A stretch of DNA of 64,000 bases from DAINPP01 sp963667315 (GCA_963667315.1 OY763325.1:3286001-3350000); one strand, 5' to 3'. Positions 6,669 to 13,747 are shown, counted from the stretch's first letter. Notes: generated by a model from the letters alone, not told the origin. Made by a program: numbers and translations.

Positions 6669-8384
6669 ATGCGTGAGAAATTCTGGTTAGTTTCTCTTGT
6701 TTTTTTTCTTGTTTTAACAGCTTCGATTATGGGATGTACAACGATGATTGTGACAAAGGGAGCTTCAATTGACGGTTCTATGTTTGTGGCGCATTCAGAT
6801 GATGATGAACTTATGGATAATCGTATTATCTACGTTCCCGCAAAAGATTATCCGGAAGGGGCTAAACGTAAAGTGTATGCAACAGGCGCAGCTTTGGGGG
6901 ATTTTCCTCAATTTAATACGTTTGGTTATCCCAGAATGGTCGATGAATTGAGGGCTCCCGGGTATGCTTCGGATGACTATCCCTTGACCATTCCGCTTGG
7001 AGAAATCCCGCAGGTTGCACATACTTACGCCTATTTCGATGGCAATTACGGTATCATGAATGAGCATCAGCTGATGTTTGGCGAATGTACAAACGGTGCC
7101 AAAGTAACACTGGATCCGGTACCGGGAAAACTGCTGTTTTATTCTGCCGAGTTATCCCGAGTAGCTCTGGAAAGGTGTAAAACAGCCCGTGAAGCCGTTG
7201 AGTTAATGGGTGAACTGATCGACACATACGGGTATTATGGAACGGGAGAAACGTTGCCGGTTGCCGATCCAAATGAGGCATGGGTATTTGAAATGGCACC
7301 ATCTCCTGAAGAATCCGCCGGTTTGTGGGTTGCAAAAAAAATCCCCGATGGTGAAGTGTTTGTCTCCGGTAATATTTTCCGAATTCGCGAAGTGGATCCG
7401 GATGATCCCGATATGCTTTATTCAGAAAATCTTCATCCCGTAGCTGAAAAATATGGCTGGTGGTCACCTGAAGATGGCTTGCTGGACTGGCTTCCCACCG
7501 TCAGTCTCGGAGAGTACAATCATCCGTATTATTCGCTCAGGCGTATCTGGCGTTTGTTTGATAGAATGGCACCTTCATTGAACCTGTCTCCCAAGGTGGA
7601 AAACGGACTGACAAAAGCGTATCCTTTTTCTGTGAAACCGGATCATAAGTTGTCTTTACAGGATGTATTCTCACTGTACAGAGATCATTATGAGGGAACG
7701 GAATTTGATCTGACGCAGGGAACGGGAGCCGGACCATTTGGGAATCCAAACCGCTATTACGGGGCTTATGATGGGCAGGGGGATGTAGGCGACCCAAACC
7801 GGAAACTCGATGGCGCCTGGGAACGTCCAATCTCGGTTAATTATTGCGGTTATGCTTTCGTAAATCAGGGTAGAAGTCATCTGCCTGATCCCATCGGTGG
7901 TGTGATGTGGATGGGGCCTGACAAACCTTCGGACACCTGTTTTATGCCCTTTTATGTGGGTGTAGCAAGTTTACCAAACGAGGTGGAAACATTCAGTCCA
8001 TACGATTTTGACCACGACAGCGCCTGGTGGGCCTTCAACTTTGTGTCTAACTGGGCTGAAAAGAAATACAGTTATATGTACCCGGAAATAGAAGCCCGTC
8101 AACAGTTTTATGAAGAACGCTCTATTCAACTGATACAAAAAACAGATGAAGCGGCTTTAAAGGTATTGGAAGAAAATCCCGAAGCCTTATCGGAATTATT
8201 GGAAAAAGTCTGTTCTGAAAATGCCGAGGACATCGTTTCAAAGTGGTGGGAATTATCTGAGTATCTGATCGTGAAGTACAACGACGGGTATATCACCACT
8301 CCCGGAAAAGTTGCTCAACCGGTTGGCTATCCGAAGGAATGGTTGGACAAGACAGATTGGCGTAACGGACCGACGAAATATTAA
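6669..8384 (+). CDS. Secreted C69-family dipeptidase
   Basis: A 571-residue protein with a hydrophobic N-terminal signal (residues 5-22) followed directly by Cys23-Thr-Thr. In peptidase family C69 (Ntn-hydrolase fold) the first residue of the mature protein is the catalytic cysteine, and the next segment, VTKGASIDGSMFVAHSDDD, matches that family. Other conserved parts are EHQLMFGECTN, ETLPVADPNEAWVFEM and the substrate region with repeated Trp/Tyr. The enzyme removes dipeptides from small peptides. Because the signal also ends in a lipobox-like SIMGC, lipid modification of Cys23 is possible on paper but would block the nucleophile. The ATG follows AAGAGGTGAT. It is monocistronic, suggesting a scavenging role outside the cytoplasmic membrane. 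Confidence 0.88.
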   Translation: MREKFWLVSLVFFLVLTASIMGCTTMIVTKGASIDGSMFVAHSDDDELMDNRIIYVPAKDYPEGAKRKVYATGAALGDFPQFNTFGYPRMVDELRAPGYASDDYPLTIPLGEIPQVAHTYAYFDGNYGIMNEHQLMFGECTNGAKVTLDPVPGKLLFYSAELSRVALERCKTAREAVELMGELIDTYGYYGTGETLPVADPNEAWVFEMAPSPEESAGLWVAKKIPDGEVFVSGNIFRIREVDPDDPDMLYSENLHPVAEKYGWWSPEDGLLDWLPTVSLGEYNHPYYSLRRIWRLFDRMAPSLNLSPKVENGLTKAYPFSVKPDHKLSLQDVFSLYRDHYEGTEFDLTQGTGAGPFGNPNRYYGAYDGQGDVGDPNRKLDGAWERPISVNYCGYAFVNQGRSHLPDPIGGVMWMGPDKPSDTCFMPFYVGVASLPNEVETFSPYDFDHDSAWWAFNFVSNWAEKKYSYMYPEIEARQQFYEERSIQLIQKTDEAALKVLEENPEALSELLEKVCSENAEDIVSKWWELSEYLIVKYNDGYITTPGKVAQPVGYPKEWLDKTDWRNGPTKY

Positions 8385-8408
8385 ACAATCATACATAACA
8401 TTTTTTAA

Positions 8409-8434
8409 TGGGCGCAAGTTATTGCGCCCCTACC
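8409..8434. repeat. REP-like palindrome after the peptidase gene
   Basis: GGGCGCAA-GTTA-TTGCGCCC is a perfect 8-bp stem followed by CTACC. Short GC-rich palindromes ending in CCCTAC are common dispersed intergenic repeats in bacteria. There is no T-tract on either side, so it is not a typical terminator, although it may stabilise the 3' end of the peptidase mRNA. Confidence 0.45.
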
Positions 8435-8740
8435 GGTCAATGTAGAAAAATATTTGGGGACAAAAGCCGGTATCAAGTGAAAATCCTAAAAAAGACACCA
8501 ACGAAAGTTTTTCTGAACGTTTTGTTGTCTTTGTGTTGGATTACTCATTTTGTGTATCATTCAGAAGCTACATTCTTCGACTTTATACACTCATTTCAAT
8601 CCTTTTATTTTTTGTTCGCATCTTATTATATTTGGAGCTTTTTCTTTTGCGATTCCTATTTCTCCACTTGTGCAGGAATACTTCTACTCCTGATTCATTC
8701 CGCTCAGCAAATCTGGTTTTTTCATTTGTAAATTAATCTA
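8435..8740. other. AT-rich gap before the toxin-antitoxin genes
   Basis: Roughly 300 bases. A plus-strand frame at 8408-8731 is open but its translation is unlike a real protein (runs of F, S, Y and C), starts inside the palindrome and has no ribosome site. The part around 8655-8690 is loosely similar to 6480-6515 (a CTATTT...CTTGTGCAGGAATA type stretch), which may be a very old duplicated fragment. Nothing else is supported. Confidence 0.4.
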
Positions 8741-8746
8741 ATTATG

Positions 8747-8762
8747 GTACAATATATTGTAC
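8747..8762. promoter_or_regulatory. Palindromic operator over the toxin-antitoxin promoter
   Basis: GTACAATATATTGTAC is a perfect 16-bp palindrome. It contains the likely -10 element (TGGTACAAT, an extended -10) and ends 19 bases before the antitoxin ATG. YefM/Phd antitoxins bind such operators and repress their own operon together with the toxin, so this is the expected autoregulatory site. Confidence 0.7.
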
Positions 8763-8781
8763 TTAAAAAGAAGGTGATAAA

Positions 8782-9036
8782 ATGCAAGCAGTACTTTATT
8801 CAAAACTGCGGCAGAATCTGAAAAAATATTTTGATGATGCTGTCGATAGCCATGAACCCATCATCGTAACCAGAAAAGATGATAAAAATGTAGTGATTCT
8901 CTCTCTTGAAGACTATAATTCCATAAAAGAAACAGCTTATCTTCTCTCAAACGAAAACAATGCCAAACATCTGACCCAATCTCTCGAAAATGCCCATAAA
9001 GGCAGAAAAAAGGAAAGAGAATTGATTGAAGAATGA
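8782..9036 (+). CDS. yefM: YefM/Phd-family antitoxin
   Basis: An 84-residue protein beginning MQAVLYSKLRQNLKKYFDDAV, with the Phd/YefM DNA-binding fold (residues about 1-50: EPIIVTRKDDKNVVILSLEDYNSI) and a C-terminal tail (LSNENNAKHLTQSLENAHKG) that in YefM wraps around and neutralises the YoeB toxin. The ATG follows AGAAGGTGAT. Its stop codon overlaps the start of the toxin gene by four bases, giving translational coupling. A perfect palindrome at the promoter supports autorepression. Confidence 0.92.
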   Translation: MQAVLYSKLRQNLKKYFDDAVDSHEPIIVTRKDDKNVVILSLEDYNSIKETAYLLSNENNAKHLTQSLENAHKGRKKERELIEE

Positions 9037-9287
9037 AAGTTTCCTTTACAGATGAGGCATGGGACGACTATCTCTATTGGCAAAGAACTGAGAAATCAAA
9101 ACTTAAAAAGATAAACGAACTGGTAAAGGATATAAAAAGGAATCCATTCAAAGGACACGGAAAACCAGAACCTCTGCGTTTTCAGCTGAAAGGGTGCTGG
9201 TCGAGAAGAATTGATCATGAACATAGATTGGTTTACGAATACTTTGAAGATGAGATTGTCATCATTTCTTGTCGCTTCCATTATTAA
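9033..9287 (+). CDS. yoeB: YoeB-family mRNA interferase toxin
   Basis: The 84-residue protein matches YoeB in length and in all catalytic positions: Glu46, Arg65, His83 and Tyr84 (the C-terminal FHY). YoeB binds the 50S/30S A site and cleaves mRNA during initiation or elongation, stopping growth when the antitoxin is degraded. ATG overlaps the antitoxin TGA (ATGA). No residue expected for activity is missing, so the toxin is probably functional. Confidence 0.94.
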   Translation: MKVSFTDEAWDDYLYWQRTEKSKLKKINELVKDIKRNPFKGHGKPEPLRFQLKGCWSRRIDHEHRLVYEYFEDEIVIISCRFHY

Positions 9288-9358
9288 ATTAGTATCATCT
9301 ACTTACAACCCATTTAAAATAAAAAACTTTTTATCGGCTCTATAAGCTGTTTATAAAA

Positions 9359-9446
9359 AGGTCAGCAGTGACCTACAGAACCGTCCCTTTGTGTTTCACT
9401 TTGTTAAGCTGATCACAAACTGACCAACAGAACCATCCTGATGGTT
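9359..9446 (-). repeat. REP-like repeat unit with two copies
   Basis: Read on the minus strand, two related copies occur: GGGACGGTTCTGTAGGTCAC (within 9366-9390) and AGGATGGTTCTGTTGGTCAG (within 9417-9444). Each is joined to a small inverted repeat: AGGTCA/TGACCT at 9359-9374 and AACCAT/ATGGTT at 9431-9446. The same core occurs at 12348-12377 and 16811-16832. The unit lies between convergent genes, a typical place for REP/BIME elements spread by Y1-type transposases. Confidence 0.6.
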
Positions 9447-9496
9447 TGAAGGTGGTTTGTACTGCTTTTTTGGCGCTTTTGGTTTTTCAGTAAGCC

Positions 9497-10483
9497 CTAC
9501 TTGGTTCTTGCAATACGGAAACCAACGTAGGGACTGAAATCAACTCCGCCGCCATAGTAGTGTTGGCGATACGAAACACGACTGCTGTCAGCATTGTCGT
9601 ACCAGCTGCCACCGCGAAGTACTCGATAGGCAAAACTTGTATTCCCCGGCTTCTGATAATAAGGGTCCGTTTGTAGATTTTCAGTATACGAATACCAGTT
9701 GTCACTACACCATTCCCATACGTTTCCGCTCATATCTCTCAATTTGTATCCGTTAGATTTTTTCTGACCAACTTCTTGTGCACGTTGTCCTGTTCCATCT
9801 CCTATGTTACAGTTATCGCAATACCAGGCATATTCTCCAAGATTATCCGTAGTCCCCGCATAAAGATACTCTTCTCCTCCTCTTGCAGCAAATTCCCATT
9901 CTGCTTCAGTAGGTAGACGATAACCCTTGTTTTCAGGATAATTTCTCAATTTATAGGTGTGGATATCCCCATCCCATTCATAAGCTGGAATATAACCTCT
10001 ATCTTCGCTCAACCAGTTACAGTATTCAACTGCTCCCCACCACGTCACATACACAACAGGCATATCAGCGTAATTAATATCATGTCCGTTGTATGATGAA
10101 CGCACACACCAATTAGCGCCATCGTATATTATTCCAGAATTAACGTTATAATCCATACATAATATTGCTTTCCCACCTAACTTCGCAAATGAAGCATCTC
10201 TCAAAACATGCTTGTCATTCATAAAATCTACAAATTCAGCATTTGTCACTTCACATCTACCCATTTCGAAATCATTTCTCAGCTCAACAGTATGTATCGA
10301 TCTTTCATAACTACCCGTATCTTCAGTCCCCATTTGGAAGGTCCCAGCATGAATCAATACCATTTCACCTTTACCAACATTCTCATCAGAAAAAAGGAAA
10401 CATCCTGTGAGTATGAGGGTTAAGCAGGAGATGATAGTAATGGTGATTTTAGTTCTACTTGTTCTTTTGTTTTTTGTTGTCAT
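9497..10483 (-). CDS. Lipoprotein with a formylglycine-generating-enzyme-like (SUMF1/C-lectin fold) domain
   Basis: The 328-residue protein has a lipoprotein signal ending in LILTGC (Cys28). The rest is an FGE-sulfatase domain: MVLIHAGTFQMGTEDTGSYE, EVTNAEFVDFM, YRLPTEAEWEFAARGG, LRDMSGNVWEWCSD and RVLRGGSWYDNAD. True formylglycine enzymes oxidise a sulfatase cysteine and need a conserved Cys pair; here no sulfatase is adjacent, and surface placement suggests ligand binding rather than enzymology. The final 42 residues (287-328), RVLRGGSW...VGFRIARTK, have the layout of the variable region of diversity-generating-retroelement target proteins. No reverse transcriptase or template repeat is in the window. 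The ATG follows AAGGGGGAAAG. Convergent with yoeB, separated by REP-like repeats. Confidence 0.82.
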   Translation of the reverse strand: MTTKNKRTSRTKITITIISCLTLILTGCFLFSDENVGKGEMVLIHAGTFQMGTEDTGSYERSIHTVELRNDFEMGRCEVTNAEFVDFMNDKHVLRDASFAKLGGKAILCMDYNVNSGIIYDGANWCVRSSYNGHDINYADMPVVYVTWWGAVEYCNWLSEDRGYIPAYEWDGDIHTYKLRNYPENKGYRLPTEAEWEFAARGGEEYLYAGTTDNLGEYAWYCDNCNIGDGTGQRAQEVGQKKSNGYKLRDMSGNVWEWCSDNWYSYTENLQTDPYYQKPGNTSFAYRVLRGGSWYDNADSSRVSYRQHYYGGGVDFSPYVGFRIARTK

Positions 10484-10870
10484 TCTTTCCCCCTTTACCC
10501 TAAATATCCTAGTTGTTTAATAAAAAAACAAAATTAATATAAAACAATATATTACCTGTTATATAGATATTATATCACTTTTATTAATGATTTTGAAAAG
10601 GGTAAAATCAGGCAGGAGTAGAGGGGGAAGGAGGTGTTGGAAAGTATTGTAAAAGTATTGTATTTGTCAAGTATAATACTCAAGATGATCTGCACGGGAA
10701 ATGCTTGGACAAGATAGCATCTACTTGTAATCAACCTCTTGGAATTTATCAATGATAATAGACCTGCTATAAAAACCCCTTCAAAATTTGACTAAAAACC
10801 CAAGATATGATAATATAATTGTACCTAAGAAGGTAAATCTAAAGCAAAAGGAGCTGTGTTGATGGATCAA
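10484..10870. other. AT-rich intergenic region with a possible leaderless fragment
   Basis: Nothing protein-coding is supported between 10484 and 10790. At 10790-10820 a plausible plus-strand promoter occurs (TTGACT, 17 bases, TAATAT). It is followed by a strong AAAAGGAG ribosome site and an ATG at 10861 that opens only a five-codon frame (MDQGQ then TAA), as if the start of a gene had been kept and its body lost. Confidence 0.4.
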
Positions 10871-10879
10871 GGTCAATAA

Positions 10880-11000
10880 TTAATAGTGTCGGAAAATTTA
10901 AAACTATTTAATTATGAGCCACCATTAGCAAAATTCTTAAATATATATTATTGATGATAATTCAAGCTGTAGTGCAGTGTTATGCGCTTCGGTACGAATT
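10880..11000 (+). pseudogene. Gene fragment downstream of a promoter and ribosome site
   Basis: The plus strand at about 10888-10953 reads VSENLKLFNYEPPLAKFLNIYY before two stop codons. This is protein-like but too short, and a TAA stands three codons upstream. With the orphan promoter and ribosome site just before it and a terminator just after it (11021-11053), the region looks like an internally deleted gene of which only the ends remain. A small non-coding transcript using the same signals is the alternative. Confidence 0.3.
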
Positions 11001-11020
11001 GTTGTGGTATAGAGATGATG

Positions 11021-11053
11021 GCCGTGATTATTTAATCGCGGCTTTATTTTTTG
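11021..11053 (+). terminator. Intrinsic terminator upstream of the polyamine synthase gene
   Basis: A 9-bp stem (11021-11029 with 11034-11042, one G-U pair) and a four-base loop, followed by TTTATTTTTT. It ends the transcript predicted to begin near 10825, and would separate it from the polyamine synthase message, or act as an attenuator of it. Confidence 0.65.
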
Positions 11054-11066
11054 AATAAGAATGATA

Positions 11067-11149
11067 TTTCCTTGAATACGTAAAAGGTGCTATTCAAATA
11101 TTCCTTGTGGTTGCTTGTGATTAACACAACTTATTCAAGGAGAATAGCA
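11067..11149 (+). promoter_or_regulatory. Two mutually exclusive leader hairpins that both cover the bpsA ribosome site
   Basis: Hairpin A pairs 11067-11078 with 11132-11143 (12 bp, one G-U). Hairpin B pairs 11088-11095 with 11142-11149 (8 bp) and 11102-11107 with 11136-11141 (6 bp) across a six-base bulge. The right arms overlap each other and the AAGGAG ribosome site (11138-11142); hairpin B also takes the A of the ATG. Such competing structures are the architecture of translational riboswitches, thermosensors or protein-bound leaders. No known riboswitch consensus was recognised. The effect on expression is inference. Confidence 0.5.
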
Positions 11150-12186
11150 TGAAAGATTATATAGAAATGGTAAATGAAAATGTAACTATTAAAGAGGGCA
11201 TTACGATGCTGGAACAGTTTTTGCTGACGGTTTATTTTGAATCTCCCATATCAAACAAAGTGCTGGCAAGAAAGTTAATGCTGCCAATCCCCTTAATATC
11301 CGCCATTAAAAAGGAATTCATCAAACTCGGTCTGTTTGTACAATACAGGGGCATGACCATAACCGATAAGGGGAAGGCTTATGCTGAAAAAACATTTGGA
11401 TTAAAGAGCATCGATAAGGAATTGTACCTGAAATTGTGTCAGAACGATGTTGATTTAGAAGAGCTACTCTATAAATACCTGGACACATTGGAAGAGATAT
11501 TGAACAACAGACCACTCGCCGACCGTTCGCTTGATCAGGCGCATTGCACGTATTTAACGAGTTTTTTCAGAAGCGTGCTGACAATTGATTATCGTTGTCT
11601 GCTCAACAAGAAAATCCTCTGTCTGGGGGATGATGATCTGGTCAGTATTTCTATCGGATTATTGTTAAAACAGCTCTATGGGGATATCACCCACAATAAA
11701 ACGGAGATTCATGTGGTGGATATGGACAAGCGATACTTGTCATATATTGAAACGACGGCTGAAAAATACCAATTGCCGATCAAATGTCATCAGATGGACT
11801 TACGGGAACCTATGGGCGATCAGTTTAAGCATCAATTTGATTGCTTTTTTACCGATCCACCTTATACGTTAAACGGTTTGGAATTGTTCTTGTCACGTGG
11901 CATTTCCGCATTGAAGAAGATTAAGGGATTACCGGTTTTTCTTTCTTTTGCTCACAAGTCATTTGACGAGTCCTATGAGATGTTGAGGAAATTTTATGAG
12001 ATGGGTTTATGTCTGAATCAGATTATACCCGGCTTCAACGAATATGAGGGGGCTGCCATTATCGGCAATATCGGACAGTTGGAGGTGTTGTATACAACTT
12101 CTAAGACAAATTCAACTATAAAAAGTGATCAACGATTTATTCGAAATCTGTATACCAGAGAGGTTAAGTATAATATGAGAGTTTAG
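11149..12186 (+). CDS. bpsA: N4-bis(aminopropyl)spermidine synthase (branched-chain polyamine synthase)
   Basis: A 345-residue protein of the BpsA family (DUF43 type). Residues about 20-85 form a winged-helix-like N-terminal domain; the catalytic Rossmann-like domain follows with CLGDDDLVS (GDDD at 160-163), VVDMDKRYL (191-197) and FTDPPYT (DPPY at 236-239), the family's substrate and decarboxy-SAM binding motifs. The enzyme transfers two aminopropyl groups from decarboxylated S-adenosylmethionine to the N4 of spermidine, giving a branched polyamine that stabilises nucleic acids at high temperature. It is cytoplasmic. Its start codon and ribosome site lie in a structured leader. It is a single gene followed by a terminator. 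The presence of bpsA supports a thermophilic ancestry. Confidence 0.82.
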   Translation: MKDYIEMVNENVTIKEGITMLEQFLLTVYFESPISNKVLARKLMLPIPLISAIKKEFIKLGLFVQYRGMTITDKGKAYAEKTFGLKSIDKELYLKLCQNDVDLEELLYKYLDTLEEILNNRPLADRSLDQAHCTYLTSFFRSVLTIDYRCLLNKKILCLGDDDLVSISIGLLLKQLYGDITHNKTEIHVVDMDKRYLSYIETTAEKYQLPIKCHQMDLREPMGDQFKHQFDCFFTDPPYTLNGLELFLSRGISALKKIKGLPVFLSFAHKSFDESYEMLRKFYEMGLCLNQIIPGFNEYEGAAIIGNIGQLEVLYTTSKTNSTIKSDQRFIRNLYTREVKYNMRV

Positions 12187-12201
12187 AAAATATGGATAAT
12201 G

Positions 12202-12230
12202 AAAAGGGGAGCCTATAAAGACTCCCTTTT
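12202..12230 (+). terminator. Terminator of bpsA
   Basis: GAAAAGGGGAG ... ACTCCCTTTTC pairs over about nine bases with one bulge and is followed by a short T-containing tract. It lies 16 bases past the bpsA stop. Confidence 0.65.
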
Positions 12231-12274
12231 CGTTATTTCAAAAACTCTATGAAATAATTATTGCGATAGAGGAA

Positions 12275-12482
12275 TGTTATAATTAATCATAAAATGGAAG
12301 ATTCTGAAGGTGAGAATATGGATAAAACACAGATTTTTGAGTTTTATCCATCAGGACGGTTCTTTTGGTCAGTGTTTTACGCGACTACATATTTCGAAAA
12401 ACTTCTGAAAAAACCAAATTTTTTTAGCAATTTATTTCCCAGGATTCCCTCATACTTCCACAAAACCGCTCCGGCTCCATAA
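12275..12482 (+). other. Orphan promoter and 54-codon frame, probably a disrupted gene start
   Basis: TGTTATAAT (12275-12283, extended -10) is followed by AAGGTGAG and an ATG at 12318. The frame (MDKTQIFEFYPSGRFFWSVF...) runs into a REP-like repeat after about twelve codons and then antisense into the end of the next minus-strand gene, stopping at 12482. The start signals look real but the protein after the repeat does not, so a gene truncated by repeat insertion or deletion is more likely than a functional small protein. Confidence 0.25.
12348..12377 (+). repeat. REP-like repeat, third copy
   Basis: CCATCAGGACGGTTCTTTTG followed by GTCAGTGTTT. It matches the minus-strand copy at 9417-9444 in all but a few positions, and lies between the bpsA terminator and the converging gene. 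Confidence 0.6.
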
Positions 12483-13214
12483 CCATAATGGTGTATGAAT
12501 ATCGATAGGGGCAAACTCTGTATCTTGTAAAATCTGTTGCCAGCGTTCAGCAATTTCCTTTTGTAATTGACTGGCCGATAAGCTGTTTTCATCTATAACC
12601 CCAAGCTTTATGCTTGATTGTATGATATGCGTATCAGGGGCTATATTTAAGTATTCTTTATCTTTTAAATCGGCATCCGTATACTGATCCATTACATATA
12701 ACCAGTAATTACAGATTTTATTCCCGCTGAGATAGGGAAATTCCTTTTTATGCTTTTTCTGAACCGTGTTGAGTAATTCTCTGACGCGATGGCTGCTTTC
12801 AGCAAATAGTTCTCTTACATCGCATTTATAATGGGTTTTCAAGGTATTCGATATCGTTCTCCAAATCACAGGTTGTTTATTCGGCTGTAAGGCAACTTTA
12901 TGTTTTACCAGCTTAAATCTTAACGCTTCATCCGACATTTCCACAACTTTTTCGGGTAAAAACACATCTTTCACTTCATTGTCGAGATAAGTTTTTTTGG
13001 CGCTCTCCCATAATTTATACGAATTCCTCTGATAATTGAGAGCCATCGGTAATGTAAAATACAGATAGTTTAACCGGGAGTCTTTATCCAGACCCGGATT
13101 GGAATCTTCCGGCATAAACTCGCCCCCTAATTCCCCTCTCTTATAGGCATTTACCAATTTTCTGATCTTTGAGACAATTAAAGCACTTTCTGATTTACTT
13201 AATTTATCTGACAT
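12450..13214 (-). CDS. Putative HhH-GPD-like DNA glycosylase-related protein
   Basis: The 254-residue protein is not a textbook family member, but its second half keeps the order of the HhH-GPD glycosylase core: YLSGNKICNYW (163-170; Lys166 at the position of the catalytic lysine in the helix-hairpin-helix) and, 28 residues on, APDTHIIQSSIKLGVI (Asp194 in the VDTH motif). A C-terminal TPLWLWSRSGF segment is characteristic of the unusual subgroup. If correct it would excise damaged bases and possibly nick the strand. The frame opens at 13241, but GAGAGGTATAAA places the start at ATG 13214. It stands alone between REP-like repeats and a dead antitoxin gene. Confidence 0.5.
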   Translation of the reverse strand: MSDKLSKSESALIVSKIRKLVNAYKRGELGGEFMPEDSNPGLDKDSRLNYLYFTLPMALNYQRNSYKLWESAKKTYLDNEVKDVFLPEKVVEMSDEALRFKLVKHKVALQPNKQPVIWRTISNTLKTHYKCDVRELFAESSHRVRELLNTVQKKHKKEFPYLSGNKICNYWLYVMDQYTDADLKDKEYLNIAPDTHIIQSSIKLGVIDENSLSASQLQKEIAERWQQILQDTEFAPIDIHTPLWLWSRSGFVEV

Positions 13215-13424
13215 TTTATACCTCTCATTTTTTAACAGCAATGCAAATTATGCAGAAGAATGTTCTGAACCCTCAAAATACAAGTCCAATTCCTTTATTT
13301 TGAATATCTGAAATTATGGTCAGTGATTTATACCAATTTATAAAAAGAAAAGTAATTGTTCTATGAAAGTCATTAAAGTATTTCTAAAAAGCTCTTAGTG
13401 GTAATATCGGATATTTTGATCCCA

Positions 13425-13631
13425 TCAGATGGCAATTTCCATCTTTGTAATAAGCGTTTCCGCATGTTCAATATCATGTGGTTCATCTTCATAATAAAGT
13501 TCTAATGCTTCTTTAAGATTACTGATAGCCGCTTCTATCGTTTTTCCCTGAGAAGCTATATTATTTTCTACACATTTTGAGACATACTAGTCTTCTTCTT
13601 TTTGAATCAGTACAGTTACTTTTATTTTCAT
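13425..13631 (-). pseudogene. HicB-family antitoxin gene interrupted by an in-frame amber codon
   Basis: From ATG 13631, after an AAAGAAGGTGAG ribosome site, the frame reads MKIKVTVLIQKEED, then TAG (13587-13589), then YVSKCVENNIASQGKTIEAA and on to a TGA at 13425. Apart from the single TAG at codon 15 the 68 residues match the HicB/UPF0150 fold that binds HicA toxins or acts alone. The usual residue here is tryptophan, so TGG to TAG is the simplest event. No HicA gene is adjacent. A translational restart at an internal codon is unlikely because no ribosome site follows the stop. Confidence 0.75.
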
Positions 13632-13659
13632 GTGCTCACCTTCTTTGACTTCTTATGAT

Positions 13660-13705
13660 AATTATAGCACAACAAAAAATGGCAGAGCTTTATGATCTGC
13701 CACGA
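13660..13705 (-). repeat. Hairpin-plus-promoter repeat, first copy
   Basis: GGCAGA...TCTGCC stem next to an A-run and ATTATAGCACAAC on the plus strand. It repeats at 16885-16930. On the minus strand the unit reads as a terminator-like hairpin followed by T-run and TGCTATAAT (extended -10), which would drive the broken hicB gene. Confidence 0.55.
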
Positions 13706-13718
13706 AGTTTGTGGAGAA

Positions 13719-13747
13719 TTGACTTGTATAGTATTTTTGTGTACTAT
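13719..13747 (+). promoter_or_regulatory. Promoter of the HD-domain gene
   Basis: TTGACT (13719-13724), a 17-base spacer and TACTAT (13742-13747). ATAGTA and TACTAT in the spacer and -10 box form a small inverted repeat that may bind a regulator. The leader to the ATG at 13825 is about 70 bases. Confidence 0.6.

Noticed and set aside
5893..6676. Two plus-strand open frames of 63 and 66 codons
   Set aside because: Low-complexity, T-rich translations, no ribosome sites, and the second overlaps the promoter and start of the peptidase gene.
8408..8731. A 107-codon plus-strand open frame after the C69 peptidase gene
   Set aside because: It starts inside a palindromic repeat, has no ribosome site and encodes an F/S/Y/C-rich sequence typical of non-coding AT-rich DNA.
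9497..11148. A nearby reverse transcriptase or template repeat for a diversity-generating retroelement
   Set aside because: No frame with reverse-transcriptase motifs and no adenine-rich near-copy of the lipoprotein 3' end was found in the window.
11149..13214. A restriction-modification or defence pair made of the DPPY protein and its neighbour
   Set aside because: DPPY at 11855-11866 first suggested a DNA methyltransferase, but the GDDD motif, winged-helix start and full layout fit branched-polyamine synthase, and the neighbour is convergent, not co-transcribed.
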